From the NCBI RefSeq assembly GCF_900104625.1, contig NZ_FNVZ01000005.1, positions 868,001 to 932,000 of the forward strand: a DNA stretch of 64,000 nucleotides, in the 5' to 3' direction. A program made the position numbers and the translations under genes. Source of the DNA: Leptotrichia massiliensis. Lineage in GTDB: Bacteria > Fusobacteriota > Fusobacteriia > Fusobacteriales > Leptotrichiaceae. The first letter of the stretch is position 1. Each line of letters opens with the position of its first letter. The notes under the pieces were generated by a model. It saw only the letters and a program-made list of their open reading frames with translations. It had not been told where the DNA came from and searched no databases. Below are positions 1 through 8,188 of this stretch, in pieces.

Positions 1-915
1 AGAAAAGTAATTCGTGATACAAAGGAAAATCCAAAATTTTTACCCAATATAAAATTACCTGATAATCTTAATGTTGTGGATGATTATGCAGATGTTCTTG
101 AAAATCCTGAAAAATATGGTAAAATTGATATTCTTTTATTAGCAACTCCTACACAATTTTTAAGAGTAATTTTAAAAAGATTGAAAAATTTTTTAAATTA
201 TAATATAATATTGGTAAATGTTGCAAAAGGGCTAGAAATTGCTACTAAAAAGAGAATTTCTGAAATAGTGGCTGAAGAGTTTGGAAACAAGCCATATAAT
301 TATGTTCTGCTGGCAGGACCGACACACGCTGAAGAAGTGGCTCAAAAATTGCCATCTGCCATACTTTCGGTATCTGAAAATGAAGAAGCGGCCAAAACGG
401 TACAAACTACATTTAGTAATCTTTATTTCAGAGTTTATACAGGAACAGACCTGATGGGAGCTGAGCTTGCGGGAGCATTAAAGAACTGTCTTGCAATTGT
501 AGCGGGAATTGCCGATGGAATGGGTTATGGAGATAATACAAAGGCTGCTCTTATAACTCGAGGAATTAATGAAATGTTTGAGATCGCAAAATATTACAAT
601 GCCAATCCTAAAACATTTATGGGGTTATCAGGGCTTGGAGATATTATTGTAACTTGTACGAGTAAACACAGTAGAAATAGATTTGTGGGGGAAAAGCTGG
701 GACAAGGTGAAAAAATTGAAGATATAGTTTCACATATGAATATGGTGTCAGAAGGTGCAGAAACAATAAAGGCCCTTTATAAAATTATAAAGGAAAATAA
801 TCTGAAAGCACCTATTTTTACAGCACTTTATGAAGTGATTTACAATGGAAAACCAGTTTCAGAACTGGAATCTACATTTATGAGCAGAGATTTAAAGTCA
901 GAATTTTTAAGTTAA
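1..915 (+). CDS. gpsA: NAD(P)-dependent glycerol-3-phosphate dehydrogenase, 5' end cut by window
   Basis: The enzyme reduces dihydroxyacetone phosphate to sn-glycerol 3-phosphate for phospholipid synthesis. The frame is open from base 1, so about 30 N-terminal residues carrying the Rossmann GxGxxG are outside the window. What is present is diagnostic: LVNVAKGLEI, the LAGPTHAEEV segment, the catalytic lysine context ELAGALKNCLA, and the C-terminal GLGDIIVTCTS and SRNRFVG motifs. The visible 304 codons fit a normal length of about 330. It lies 45 bases upstream of the sigma-factor gene on the same strand and could be co-transcribed with it. Nothing unusual is seen apart from the window edge. 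Confidence 0.97.
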   Translation, partial: RKVIRDTKENPKFLPNIKLPDNLNVVDDYADVLENPEKYGKIDILLLATPTQFLRVILKRLKNFLNYNIILVNVAKGLEIATKKRISEIVAEEFGNKPYNYVLLAGPTHAEEVAQKLPSAILSVSENEEAAKTVQTTFSNLYFRVYTGTDLMGAELAGALKNCLAIVAGIADGMGYGDNTKAALITRGINEMFEIAKYYNANPKTFMGLSGLGDIIVTCTSKHSRNRFVGEKLGQGEKIEDIVSHMNMVSEGAETIKALYKIIKENNLKAPIFTALYEVIYNGKPVSELESTFMSRDLKSEFLS

Positions 916-960
916 AAATAAGTTAAAAAATTATATAAAAAATAAAATTGGAGTGAGGTA

Positions 961-1782
961 ATGGAAGATAACAACTTAAACTTGATGTCGTTATATTTAA
1001 GTGATATTCAAAAATTTGATCTACTCTCAAAGGAGGAAGAATATGAACTGTTAAAACGGATTAGGGAAGATGATGATGAGCAGGCAAGGCAATTATTGAT
1101 TTTATCAAATTTAAGATTGGTAATAAGTACAGCTAAAAAGTCTCTTGGAAACGGGCTTCCTTTGATTGATTTGATTAGTGAGGGTAATATTGGATTAATA
1201 AAAGCTATAAATAAATTTGATTATGAAAAAGGACATAGGTTTAGTACGTATGCAGTATGGTGGATAAAGCAGTCAATAAAAAAAGCCATCATTAATATAG
1301 GACGTGATATAAGAATACCTTCTTATAAATACGAACAATTGTCAAAAGTGAATAAAGTTATAAAAGATTATACTGCCATTCATGGGGAAGCTCCATCAAC
1401 AGAGTATATTGCAAAGGAAGTTGATCTGAAAGAAAGTAAAGTTATTTTACTTTTAGGAGAATTTCAGGATATAATGTCTTTGAATGAAACAATTGGAGAT
1501 AATATTTATTTGGAAGACATCATTGGAAAAAATGATGATGTGGAAGATAAAATAATAAAAGAAGATCAGCTAGTTGAAATGAAAGACTTGCTTGAAAGAG
1601 TTCTGAATGAACGTGAAAGAGCGATTCTCGAATATCGTTACGGACTGTATGACAATAAAATCCATACATTAAAGGAAATCGGTGAGCAGATGGGAATTAC
1701 TCGTGAAAGAGTCAGACAGATAGAAAAAAAGGCAATAACAAAATTAAAAGAACATTTGGAAGAATATAAAGATATATTGTAA
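961..1782 (+). CDS. RpoD-like sigma-70 family RNA polymerase sigma factor, short form
   Basis: A 273-residue sigma-70 protein. Region 1.2 is near residues 10-25 (LYLSDIQKFDLLSKEEE) and region 2 near 45-105, including FSTYAVWWIKQSIKKAI, the -10 binding and melting helix. Region 3 follows, and region 4 ends with LKEIGEQMGITRERVRQIE, the -35 binding helix-turn-helix. Region 1.1 and the long spacer of primary sigma factors are absent, so this may be a group 2 (alternative, RpoD-like) factor. It could instead be a compact primary factor; a genome-wide look for a longer RpoD would decide. Start at 961 follows GGAGTGAGG. dnaN starts 15 bases after its stop. Confidence 0.9.
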   Translation: MEDNNLNLMSLYLSDIQKFDLLSKEEEYELLKRIREDDDEQARQLLILSNLRLVISTAKKSLGNGLPLIDLISEGNIGLIKAINKFDYEKGHRFSTYAVWWIKQSIKKAIINIGRDIRIPSYKYEQLSKVNKVIKDYTAIHGEAPSTEYIAKEVDLKESKVILLLGEFQDIMSLNETIGDNIYLEDIIGKNDDVEDKIIKEDQLVEMKDLLERVLNERERAILEYRYGLYDNKIHTLKEIGEQMGITRERVRQIEKKAITKLKEHLEEYKDIL

Positions 1783-1797
1783 AGGAGAGGTGAATAT

Positions 1798-2925
1798 ATG
1801 TTACATATAATTGTAGATAGAAAGTCGTTATTAAAAGCTATAACTATAGTGGAAAATGCAGTAACTGAAAACAAAATAAGAGAAGTCCTTTCTGGAATTT
1901 ATATTGAAACAAACGAAGGAAAGGCAATTTTACGAGGAACAGACTTGGAGCTGTCTATAAATACAGAAATATCGGCACAAGTTGAAGATGAAGGAAAAAT
2001 TGTTATAAAACACAAATTAATTGAAGAATTTTTAAAACAAATTTCTGATGAAAAAATTACATTGATTGAGGAAAATGGGAAATTAGTAATTCAGGCAAGT
2101 TCAACAAATACAGAGTTTTCATTATATGATGCTAGTAATTTTCCAGTTCAGTCAAAATTGGAAAATGGAGTGGAATATGTTTTTGAAAAGGAAAAATTAT
2201 TAAATAATATTGAAAATGTAAAAATTTCAGCTTCCCCAAATCCAGAAAATCTAGCTGTGAACTGTATCAGACTGGAAATCGAAGAAGATAAATTAAAACT
2301 TGTTTCATCTGATACATACAGATTGACATATATTGAAGAGGATTTGGATGAAACTCAACAAGGAAAAGAAAATCTTAGTCTAAGTATCCCATTAAAGACA
2401 ATTGACGGATTAATAAAAATTATGAAACTTATTGATGAAGAAAATATTACTGTAAAGTCAGATGGTTCAAAAGTATTCTTTCAATTTTCGAATGTAGAAA
2501 TTTTAACTCGTACAATTGATTTACAATTTCCAGATTATAAGTCAATTTTAAATAATTCACAGCATAATAAAAAAATATTGTTAAATACAAAAGATTTCTT
2601 ATCTGTACTAAGGAGAACAGCTATATTTGTCAGAGATAACAAAGAAGCTAAAAATGGTGGTATATTTAATTTTGCTAATAACAAGCTGTTACTTACTGGA
2701 ACTAGTGAAAATGCACAAATAAAAGAAGAAATTGTTACAATTCAAGAAGGTGCAGATTTGAAAATTTCATTGAATGTAAGATTTTTACTTGATTATATTT
2801 CTACAATTGAAGGAAAAGTAACTGTGCTGGAATTACTAAATAACAAGAGTTCAGTAATTGTAAGAGATGAGGATAATGATAAATCCCTATACTTCACAAT
2901 GCCATTGGCACTTAGGGAAAGTTAA
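1798..2925 (+). CDS. dnaN: DNA polymerase III beta subunit (sliding clamp)
   Basis: The beta clamp is a head-to-tail dimer that encircles DNA and tethers polymerase III. The 375-residue length is normal for three clamp domains. Typical features include the start LHIIVDRKSLLKAI, LRGTDLELSI in domain I, the SSDTYRL motif in domain II, and a C-terminus ending near YFTMPLALRES, close to the usual LPMRL-type end. AGGAGAGG lies 6 bases before the ATG. The gene sits between a sigma-factor gene and a small membrane-protein gene rather than next to dnaA or recF, so it is not at a classical dnaA-dnaN origin cluster here. Confidence 0.96.
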   Translation: MLHIIVDRKSLLKAITIVENAVTENKIREVLSGIYIETNEGKAILRGTDLELSINTEISAQVEDEGKIVIKHKLIEEFLKQISDEKITLIEENGKLVIQASSTNTEFSLYDASNFPVQSKLENGVEYVFEKEKLLNNIENVKISASPNPENLAVNCIRLEIEEDKLKLVSSDTYRLTYIEEDLDETQQGKENLSLSIPLKTIDGLIKIMKLIDEENITVKSDGSKVFFQFSNVEILTRTIDLQFPDYKSILNNSQHNKKILLNTKDFLSVLRRTAIFVRDNKEAKNGGIFNFANNKLLLTGTSENAQIKEEIVTIQEGADLKISLNVRFLLDYISTIEGKVTVLELLNNKSSVIVRDEDNDKSLYFTMPLALRES

Positions 2926-2953
2926 TTACTTTTGCGAAAGGAGACTTTAATTA

Positions 2954-3304
2954 ATGAAGAAAAAAAGCTTAAACCAATCGGAAACAATTAGATGGTTAAT
3001 ATTTTCATGGTTACCAGAAATTATAACTTTATTATATGTTATTATTAGAAGTATAGTTGACTCTTATTTTTTGGATCATTTTATTATTACTGCATTATTT
3101 TTTTCAGTTTTGATAGTAATATACACTTATTTAAAAGCAGGATTAATGGTTTGTTCATATTTCATATTAGTTAAAATAAATAATAATGAAACAGATGACA
3201 ATAAAAGACAATCTAAGAGAAACATCTTTACATTAGTAATGGTAATGATGAATTTAGTATTATTACTTCTGATTATAATTCCTATGCATATTTCTATGTA
3301 TTAA
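2954..3304 (+). CDS. small three-helix membrane protein of unknown function
   Basis: The 116-residue protein has a short basic N-terminus and three hydrophobic stretches, around residues 15-33, 40-72 and 90-113. These are separated by a charged loop rich in N, D, K and R (about 73-88). I do not recognise the family. It starts 28 bases after dnaN behind a good GAAAGGAGA ribosome binding site, so it may be read from the dnaN transcript. Composition matches its neighbours and there is no sign of recent transfer. Function cannot be inferred beyond an integral membrane location. Confidence 0.75.
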   Translation: MKKKSLNQSETIRWLIFSWLPEIITLLYVIIRSIVDSYFLDHFIITALFFSVLIVIYTYLKAGLMVCSYFILVKINNNETDDNKRQSKRNIFTLVMVMMNLVLLLLIIIPMHISMY

Positions 3305-3357
3305 TAAGCATTTTATAACTCAATTTTTAGATAAAATAACAGAAAGGAGAATATGCG

Positions 3358-4296
3358 ATGCCTATAAAAATACCAAATAACTTACCGGCTGTAGATATTT
3401 TAGCAAAGGAGAACATCTTTGTAATGGATGAAAATAGGGCATTGTCGCAAGATATTCGTCCTTTAAAATTTATAATAATAAATTTAATGCCTACAAAAAT
3501 TGAAACAGAAACTCAATTACTAAGATTACTTAGTAATACTCCGCTTCAAATGGAAATTACTTTCTTAAAAATGACTTCATATATGTCAAAAAATGTTTCG
3601 GAAGAACATATGTCTAATTTTTATAAGACTTTTAATGATATAAAGAATGATTATTTTGATGGTTTAATTATAACAGGAGCACCAGTGGAAAACCTATCTT
3701 TTGAAGAGGTTATATACTGGAAAGAATTAGCAGAAGTAATGGAATGGAGCAAAACTCACGTTTACTCAACGATGTGTATCTGCTGGGGAGCACAGGCAGC
3801 TCTTTATTATCATTATGGAATAAAAAAATATCCATTAAAAGAAAAACTTTTTGGAATTTACCCATTAAAAATTGATATTTGCCATACTATGTTACTGCGT
3901 GGGTTTGATGAAGTGTTTAATATGCCACAGTCAAGACATACAGAAGTACTTGCAGAAGATATAGAGAAAATATCGGATCTTGAAATTATTGCAAATTCTA
4001 AAGAGGCAGGGGTTAGTATAGTTCGTACTCAGGATAAGAGAAATATTTTTATTATGGGACATTTGGAATACGATAGAATGACACTTGCTAAGGAATATGA
4101 GCGGGATGTGAAATTAGGGAAAAATATAAAAGTACCATTTAACTATTATCCGAATGATGATGTAACCAAAGAACCACTTTTTGTATGGCGTGCTCATGCA
4201 AATTTACTGTTTTCCAACTGGGTAAATCATCATGTTTATCAAGGTACGCCGTATGATTTGACAAAGTTAGAAGAAATTTCTAATTTTCAAATTTAG
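3358..4296 (+). CDS. metA: homoserine O-acyltransferase, MetA family, predicted acetyl-CoA type
   Basis: MetA acylates L-homoserine, the first committed step of methionine synthesis. The 312 residues match the family length. The glutamine-amidotransferase-like fold is visible, with nucleophile Cys142 in [10 protein letters not shown], His235 in MGHLEYD and the nearby acidic partner. Residue 111 is Glu (in [12 protein letters not shown]). In characterised MetA enzymes Glu at this position selects acetyl-CoA and Gly selects succinyl-CoA, so the product is predicted to be O-acetylhomoserine; that is inference from known biochemistry. AAGGAG lies 8 bases before the ATG. A strong hairpin terminator follows. 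Confidence 0.94.
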   Translation: MPIKIPNNLPAVDILAKENIFVMDENRALSQDIRPLKFIIINLMPTKIETETQLLRLLSNTPLQMEITFLKMTSYMSKNVSEEHMSNFYKTFNDIKNDYFDGLIITGAPVENLSFEEVIYWKELAEVMEWSKTHVYSTMCICWGAQAALYYHYGIKKYPLKEKLFGIYPLKIDICHTMLLRGFDEVFNMPQSRHTEVLAEDIEKISDLEIIANSKEAGVSIVRTQDKRNIFIMGHLEYDRMTLAKEYERDVKLGKNIKVPFNYYPNDDVTKEPLFVWRAHANLLFSNWVNHHVYQGTPYDLTKLEEISNFQI

Positions 4297-4315
4297 TTTT
4301 AAAAATATCAAAATA

Positions 4316-4343
4316 GAAAAAGCTCTCGAATGAGAGCTTTTTA
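4316..4343. terminator. rho-independent terminator between convergent genes
   Basis: AGCTCTC and GAGAGCT form a 7-bp stem around a GAAT loop, extended by A:T pairs and flanked by A and T runs on both sides. It can end metA on the plus strand and the facing amidase gene on the minus strand. Confidence 0.9.
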
Positions 4344-4355
4344 AAATAAGAATTA

Positions 4356-4928
4356 TTAATAAAGAGAAATATTTTCTAATAATGGAGAATCCATTATATC
4401 AAAGGGCATAACCCATCCGCCACCATTGGAATCAAGATTTATTTCACGTCCAACTTTTTCACCAGCCTTTTTAAATACAAGATAAACAAATTGTGAACAA
4501 TATAATCTTTTGTCAAAATTTTTATGAAACGTTAATCCATAAGGTTTTGTTATTGTATCATCAATTTCTTTAAATAGAGCTGTTTTAAATTTTTTATCAA
4601 TTCCTTTTAATCTAAAAATAGCCACTTTTCTATTAATGTTTTGCCACGCATATAATGGGCTTTCACTATAACCAGCAGAATAGGATGGAAATTCTACTAT
4701 TTTTTTATTTTCGTTAAGAACTGCAGCGTGTCCCCACATTGAACGTAAAGTCGGTCTTTTGGATAAAATAAGAATATCCCCTGGCTCTAATTTATCTGCA
4801 TTTGAAATAACTTCTCTTGGTGAATACCAAAGATATTTCTCTTCTGGTTTTGTTTTACATACGAGGGCAAAAGTTAATATTAAAAATAATAATAATCTTT
4901 TCAGATTTGATTTTAAATAAATATTCAT
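4356..4928 (-). CDS. YiiX/YebB-like permuted NlpC/P60 (papain-like) hydrolase, exported
   Basis: The 190-residue protein has an N-terminal hydrophobic signal segment (about 10-24) after basic residues. The core carries two marks of the permuted NlpC/P60 fold: GDILILS followed by GHAAVL with the candidate catalytic His (about residue 67), and YCSQFVYLVFKKAG with the candidate Cys (about 144). Members are thought to act on lipids, peptidoglycan or amide substrates; the substrate here is unknown. The segment ALVCK could be a weak lipobox, but it does not fit the consensus well. It is monocistronic and convergent with metA across a shared terminator. Confidence 0.75.
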   Translation of the reverse strand: MNIYLKSNLKRLLLFLILTFALVCKTKPEEKYLWYSPREVISNADKLEPGDILILSKRPTLRSMWGHAAVLNENKKIVEFPSYSAGYSESPLYAWQNINRKVAIFRLKGIDKKFKTALFKEIDDTITKPYGLTFHKNFDKRLYCSQFVYLVFKKAGEKVGREINLDSNGGGWVMPFDIMDSPLLENISLY

Positions 4929-5248
4929 ATAAAATTTCCTTTCTTAATTAAACTTGTGATAAAACTACTTGAAAATAGAATTTAAAAACTCATATAGTTA
5001 AAAAAATATAGTTGAAAATCTTTATATTTTAAAAGCAGTTTTAATATATTATATAAAAAAGATAGCAATTAGTCCAGTTTATTTTTTAATAAAAAAAATT
5101 TTTATTTATAATTTATTTATATTAACAAATAAATTAAGTTTTTTTCAAAAAAATGTAAAAAATAGCTTGTAATTTTTCTAAGTTTATGTTTTAATTAAAG
5201 TAGGGAAGTTAAATAAAATTAAAATATTTTTAGAGTAAGGAGGAATGA
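4929..5248. other. AT-rich intergenic region between divergent genes
   Basis: About 320 bases separate the divergent amidase and mrp genes. A possible plus-strand promoter for mrp is TTGTAA at 5167-5172 and TTTAAT at 5190-5195 with a 17-base spacer. No convincing small ORF, structured RNA or repeat was seen; the sequence is mostly A and T runs. Confidence 0.5.
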
Positions 5249-6064
5249 ATGCAGACTAATCCAGCTTTAGCTGAACGAAAACAAAGAATTGATTCCAATA
5301 TGTCCAAAATTAAGCATAAAATTGTAGTGATGAGTGGAAAAGGTGGAGTTGGGAAAACAACTACATCTGTTAATTTAGCTTATGGATTATCATTACGAGG
5401 ATATAAGGTTGGTATTCTTGATGCTGATTTGCACGGTCCTAATGTTCCGATTATGTTTGGAAAAGAAGGTGTGAAACTTTCAAAGATTTCTGAACCATTG
5501 GAAATAACAAAAAATTTACATATATCATCATTAAGTTTTTTTGTTCCAGATAATTCACCAGTCGTCTGGAAAGGTCCGCAAAAAATTACAGCAATAATGG
5601 AAATGCTGGAAGGAATTCGCTGGGGAGAAATTGACTTTTTAATAGTTGATTTACCGCCAGGAACAGGTGATGAAACGTTAGGTATTGCACAAAATATAGG
5701 AACAGATTCAAAAGCGATCATTGTTACAACACCACAGAAGGTTTCTATACTGGATTCTACAAGAGCAATAAATTTTGCTAAACTGATAAATCTAAATCTG
5801 CTTGGTATAATCGAAAATATGAGTGGTTTTATTTGCCCTGACTGTCAAAAGGAAGTGAATATTTTTAAAAAAGACGGTGCCAAAAATATGGCCCAAGAGA
5901 AAAAAACTGACTTTCTAGGCTCAATACCATTAGATGAAAATATTGTAGAATCTAGTGATAACGGGTTACCATTTATTTCAAATGATTCTGTAGCATCAAG
6001 ACGGATGAATGACATAATTACTAAAGTAATTGAAAATTTAGAAAACAAAAGCGAAAGTAAATAA
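5249..6064 (+). CDS. Mrp/NBP35-family ATP-binding protein, iron-sulfur cluster carrier
   Basis: The 271-residue P-loop NTPase belongs to the Mrp/ApbC family, which binds and transfers iron-sulfur clusters. A deviant Walker A motif, SGKGGVGKTT, is near residues 30-39. DADLHGPNVP follows at about 57, and DLPPGTGDE, the Mrp signature, at about 138. A CxxC pair in FICPDCQ near residues 195-198 would bridge a cluster in the dimer. The start follows TAAGGAGGAATGA. There is no adjacent iron-sulfur assembly gene, and the N-terminal DUF59 domain found in some homologues is absent. The next plus-strand gene is a response regulator 64 bases downstream. Confidence 0.92.
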   Translation: MQTNPALAERKQRIDSNMSKIKHKIVVMSGKGGVGKTTTSVNLAYGLSLRGYKVGILDADLHGPNVPIMFGKEGVKLSKISEPLEITKNLHISSLSFFVPDNSPVVWKGPQKITAIMEMLEGIRWGEIDFLIVDLPPGTGDETLGIAQNIGTDSKAIIVTTPQKVSILDSTRAINFAKLINLNLLGIIENMSGFICPDCQKEVNIFKKDGAKNMAQEKKTDFLGSIPLDENIVESSDNGLPFISNDSVASRRMNDIITKVIENLENKSESK

Positions 6065-6087
6065 ATGTGAAAGGAGAAGTATTTTAA

Positions 6088-6105
6088 ATGTATTATAGAC
6101 ATTAA
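6088..6105 (+). CDS. five-codon mini-ORF with strong ribosome binding site, upstream of response regulator
   Basis: ATG TAT TAT AGA CAT TAA follows AAAGGAGAAG at good spacing, whereas the next gene's ATG at 6129 has no Shine-Dalgarno of its own. The stop is 23 bases before that ATG and out of frame with it. It may be a leader peptide that delivers ribosomes by reinitiation, or a remnant of a former start. The peptide is too short for any homology argument. Confidence 0.4.
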   Translation: MYYRH

Positions 6106-6128
6106 TATATTTATTATACAACAAAAAA

Positions 6129-6806
6129 ATGAAAGTATTAGTATTTAATAAAAATGAAAAAACTAGAATGGTAGTAGGTCAGTTATTAAAAGAATTAAGT
6201 TTTAATGTAATACTGGCAGAAAACGAAGAACAAATGCTAGACGCATTAAAAACAGAATCTCTTGACATTTCTTTTTTAGACATCAGCTCAATCGAAGATT
6301 TTCCACTAGCAATAGAAAGAATAATAAGATATAAAAGGCAAAGCTATATCTTAATGGCAATTGAACAAGACGATAGATATGCTAAGACAGAGGCATTATT
6401 AAAAGGAATCGATGACTACATATATAATGACTTTAGACTGGAAGAACTTTCTGCTAAATTCAGAGCAATAGTAAGAATCTTAAACAAACGTTTAACTGAA
6501 GATGAAATGGGAATTTTGACAGCTTATGATTTGACATTAAATCCTGCAAATAGAGAAGTTAAACGTGATGGAAAAGAAATAGAATTGACAAATAAAGAAT
6601 TCTTATTGCTTGAATATTTTTTAAGAAATAAAAATAGAGTACTTACAAGAACTATGATTTCTGAAAAAATTTGGGATATAGATTTTGTTTCAGAAAGTAA
6701 TATTGTAGATGTGTATGTTAATTTTTTGAGATCTAAAATAGATAAAGGATTTGATCAAAAAATAATAAAAACTGTAAGAAGTGTCGGATATATTATAAAA
6801 GAATAA
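6129..6806 (+). CDS. OmpR/PhoB-family response regulator with degenerate receiver domain
   Basis: The 225-residue protein has an N-terminal receiver fold (1-115) and a clear C-terminal winged helix. Winged-helix marks are LTNKEFLLLEYFLRNKN, a recognition helix in NIVDVYVNFLRSKID, and a GYIIKE end. The receiver keeps an Asp at the phosphoryl site (D51 in FLDISS). The acidic pair that binds Mg is replaced (VFNKNE instead of a DDD-like start), the switch Thr is lost, and the conserved Lys is Asn100 (DDYIYNDF). No histidine kinase gene is adjacent. I infer an orphan, atypical regulator that probably works without canonical phosphorylation. The start has no good ribosome binding site; a mini-ORF upstream has one. 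Confidence 0.9.
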   Translation: MKVLVFNKNEKTRMVVGQLLKELSFNVILAENEEQMLDALKTESLDISFLDISSIEDFPLAIERIIRYKRQSYILMAIEQDDRYAKTEALLKGIDDYIYNDFRLEELSAKFRAIVRILNKRLTEDEMGILTAYDLTLNPANREVKRDGKEIELTNKEFLLLEYFLRNKNRVLTRTMISEKIWDIDFVSESNIVDVYVNFLRSKIDKGFDQKIIKTVRSVGYIIKE

Positions 6807-6890
6807 TATAATTTTTTACAAGCAATAGTGAATATTTTAATTAATTCATAATTGTAATAAGAACAAATTCATAAAAAATATAAATTTTTA

Positions 6891-6919
6891 TTGATTTTAT
6901 AAAAATAATATGATAAAAT
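6891..6919 (+). promoter_or_regulatory. sigma-70 type promoter for superoxide dismutase
   Basis: TTGATT (6891-6896) and TAAAAT (6914-6919) are separated by 17 bases, within a TATGATAAAATA context seen before several genes here. Transcription would start near 6926, about 25 bases before the start codon. Confidence 0.6.
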
Positions 6920-6950
6920 ATAATACAATTTAATTTAGGAGTGATAAAAA

Positions 6951-7586
6951 ATGTTTAAACAGATAGAATTATCTTATAATTTTGATGCATTAGAACCAAA
7001 TATTGATGCAAAAACTATGGAAATCCATTATGGAAAACACCACGCAGCTTATACAAATAACTTGAATGATGCATTAAAAAACAATGCACCACAATTTTTA
7101 GAAAAACCAATAGAAGAAATTTTGGCAAATTTGGAAGTATTACCAGAACAAATTCGTGGAGCTGTTAGAAACAATGGTGGAGGTTTTTATAACCATAACT
7201 TATATTTTGAAATAATGGGTCCTAACGCAGGTGGAGAGCCTACAGGAGAATTAGCTGAGAAAATAAACGAAACATTCGGAAGCTTTGATGCATTTAAAGA
7301 AGAATTTGCAAAAGCTGCAGCAACTAGATTTGGTTCAGGATGGGCTTGGCTTGTTGTAAATAAAGATGGGAAATTGAAAGTTACTTCAACTGCAAACCAA
7401 GATAATCCATTAATGCCAGGAGTAACACCTTGCGGATGTTCACAAGGGACTCCAATTTTAGGAATAGATGTATGGGAACATGCATATTATCTAAATTATC
7501 AAAATAGACGACCAGATTATATTTCAGCATTTTTCAATGTTATAAACTGGGATGAAGTATCTAAAAAATATGAAGCTGCAAAATAA
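6951..7586 (+). CDS. sodA: superoxide dismutase, Mn-type Fe/Mn family
   Basis: It dismutes superoxide in the cytoplasm. The 211 residues carry all four metal ligands: His in [12 protein letters not shown], His in [11 protein letters not shown], and Asp and His in [11 protein letters not shown]. The outer-sphere Gln is in TANQDNPL in the C-terminal half, as in Mn enzymes, rather than in the N-terminal half as in Fe enzymes. Metal use still needs assay, since cambialistic members exist. A CGC pair of cysteines lies in a loop just before DVWEHAY. GGAGTGAT precedes the ATG. It has its own promoter and a downstream terminator, so it is monocistronic. Confidence 0.96.
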   Translation: MFKQIELSYNFDALEPNIDAKTMEIHYGKHHAAYTNNLNDALKNNAPQFLEKPIEEILANLEVLPEQIRGAVRNNGGGFYNHNLYFEIMGPNAGGEPTGELAEKINETFGSFDAFKEEFAKAAATRFGSGWAWLVVNKDGKLKVTSTANQDNPLMPGVTPCGCSQGTPILGIDVWEHAYYLNYQNRRPDYISAFFNVINWDEVSKKYEAAK

Positions 7587-7609
7587 TATAAGGTAAATTA
7601 AAATAGATT

Positions 7610-7686
7610 TAGATTGAATTGGATAAAATTAATTATTATTTATATAAAAGTAATTATTAAATTTATTTTAATTCAATCTTTTTTAT
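7610..7686 (+). terminator. long-stem rho-independent terminator after sodA
   Basis: AGATTGAATT (7611-7620) pairs with AATTCAATCT (7670-7679), followed by a T run. The loop of about 50 bases holds further complementary AT-rich arms (AATTAATTATTA against TAATTATTAAATT). Confidence 0.7.
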
Positions 7687-7755
7687 TTAAAACTATTAAA
7701 GCAACTTTACATAAAGTTATTTAATTTTGAATTGAAAAATATTTGGTATTTAAAG

Positions 7756-7784
7756 TTGACTAGTATAATTTAATTTGATATACT
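7756..7784 (+). promoter_or_regulatory. sigma-70 type promoter for DUF1858 gene
   Basis: TTGACT (7756-7761), a 17-base spacer, then TATACT (7779-7784), 35 bases before the start codon. A good match to consensus. Confidence 0.6.
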
Positions 7785-7818
7785 TACATTATAAAATGAT
7801 AATTAATGGAGGAAAATT

Positions 7819-8031
7819 ATGGCAGAAAAAGTGACAAAAGATATGAATATTATGGAAGCAGTTGAAAAATATCCAATTATAGCACAAGTGCTTATGAGAT
7901 ATGGACTTGGATGTGTTGGGTGTATTATTTCAAGTGCTGAAACATTGGGAGAAGGAATTGCTGTTCACGGATTAAATCCAGACATGATTCTTGAGGAAGT
8001 AAATATGATTCTTGAAAAACAAGAAGGATAG
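7819..8031 (+). CDS. DUF1858 domain protein with redox CxxC motif
   Basis: The 70-residue protein matches the DUF1858 / hybrid-cluster-protein-associated disulfide domain. It has an N-terminal TKDMNIMEAVEKYP followed by a helix ending in YGLGCVGC, where the paired cysteines (about 32 and 35) sit, and a C-terminal helix. Family members are small cytoplasmic proteins thought to bind a redox partner or metal; no specific role is established. No hybrid-cluster protein gene is adjacent. It stands alone with its own promoter and a hairpin terminator. GGAGG precedes the ATG. Confidence 0.9.
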   Translation: MAEKVTKDMNIMEAVEKYPIIAQVLMRYGLGCVGCIISSAETLGEGIAVHGLNPDMILEEVNMILEKQEG

Positions 8032-8132
8032 TTACATAAATTATATTTATTATTCAAATTTAATTAATTTTTATTAGTTTAATTTTTAGTGAATTGTATA
8101 ATATTTATGGAAAATAAAAATTGTAAAAAAGA

Positions 8133-8176
8133 AAAAAGTGTACTGTTTAGATAATTTCTATTTAGTACACTTTTTA
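8133..8176. terminator. bidirectional rho-independent terminator
   Basis: AAAAGTGTACT (8134-8144) pairs with AGTACACTTTT (8164-8174), flanked by A and T runs. It serves the DUF1858 gene on the plus strand and the membrane-protein gene on the minus strand. Confidence 0.85.
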
Positions 8177-8188
8177 GTTACTTAAAAT

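Noticed and set aside
3310-3357. Possible SAM riboswitch or T-box before metA
   Set aside because: The gap between the membrane protein and metA is only 53 bases and shows no conserved core; nothing fits a known riboswitch.
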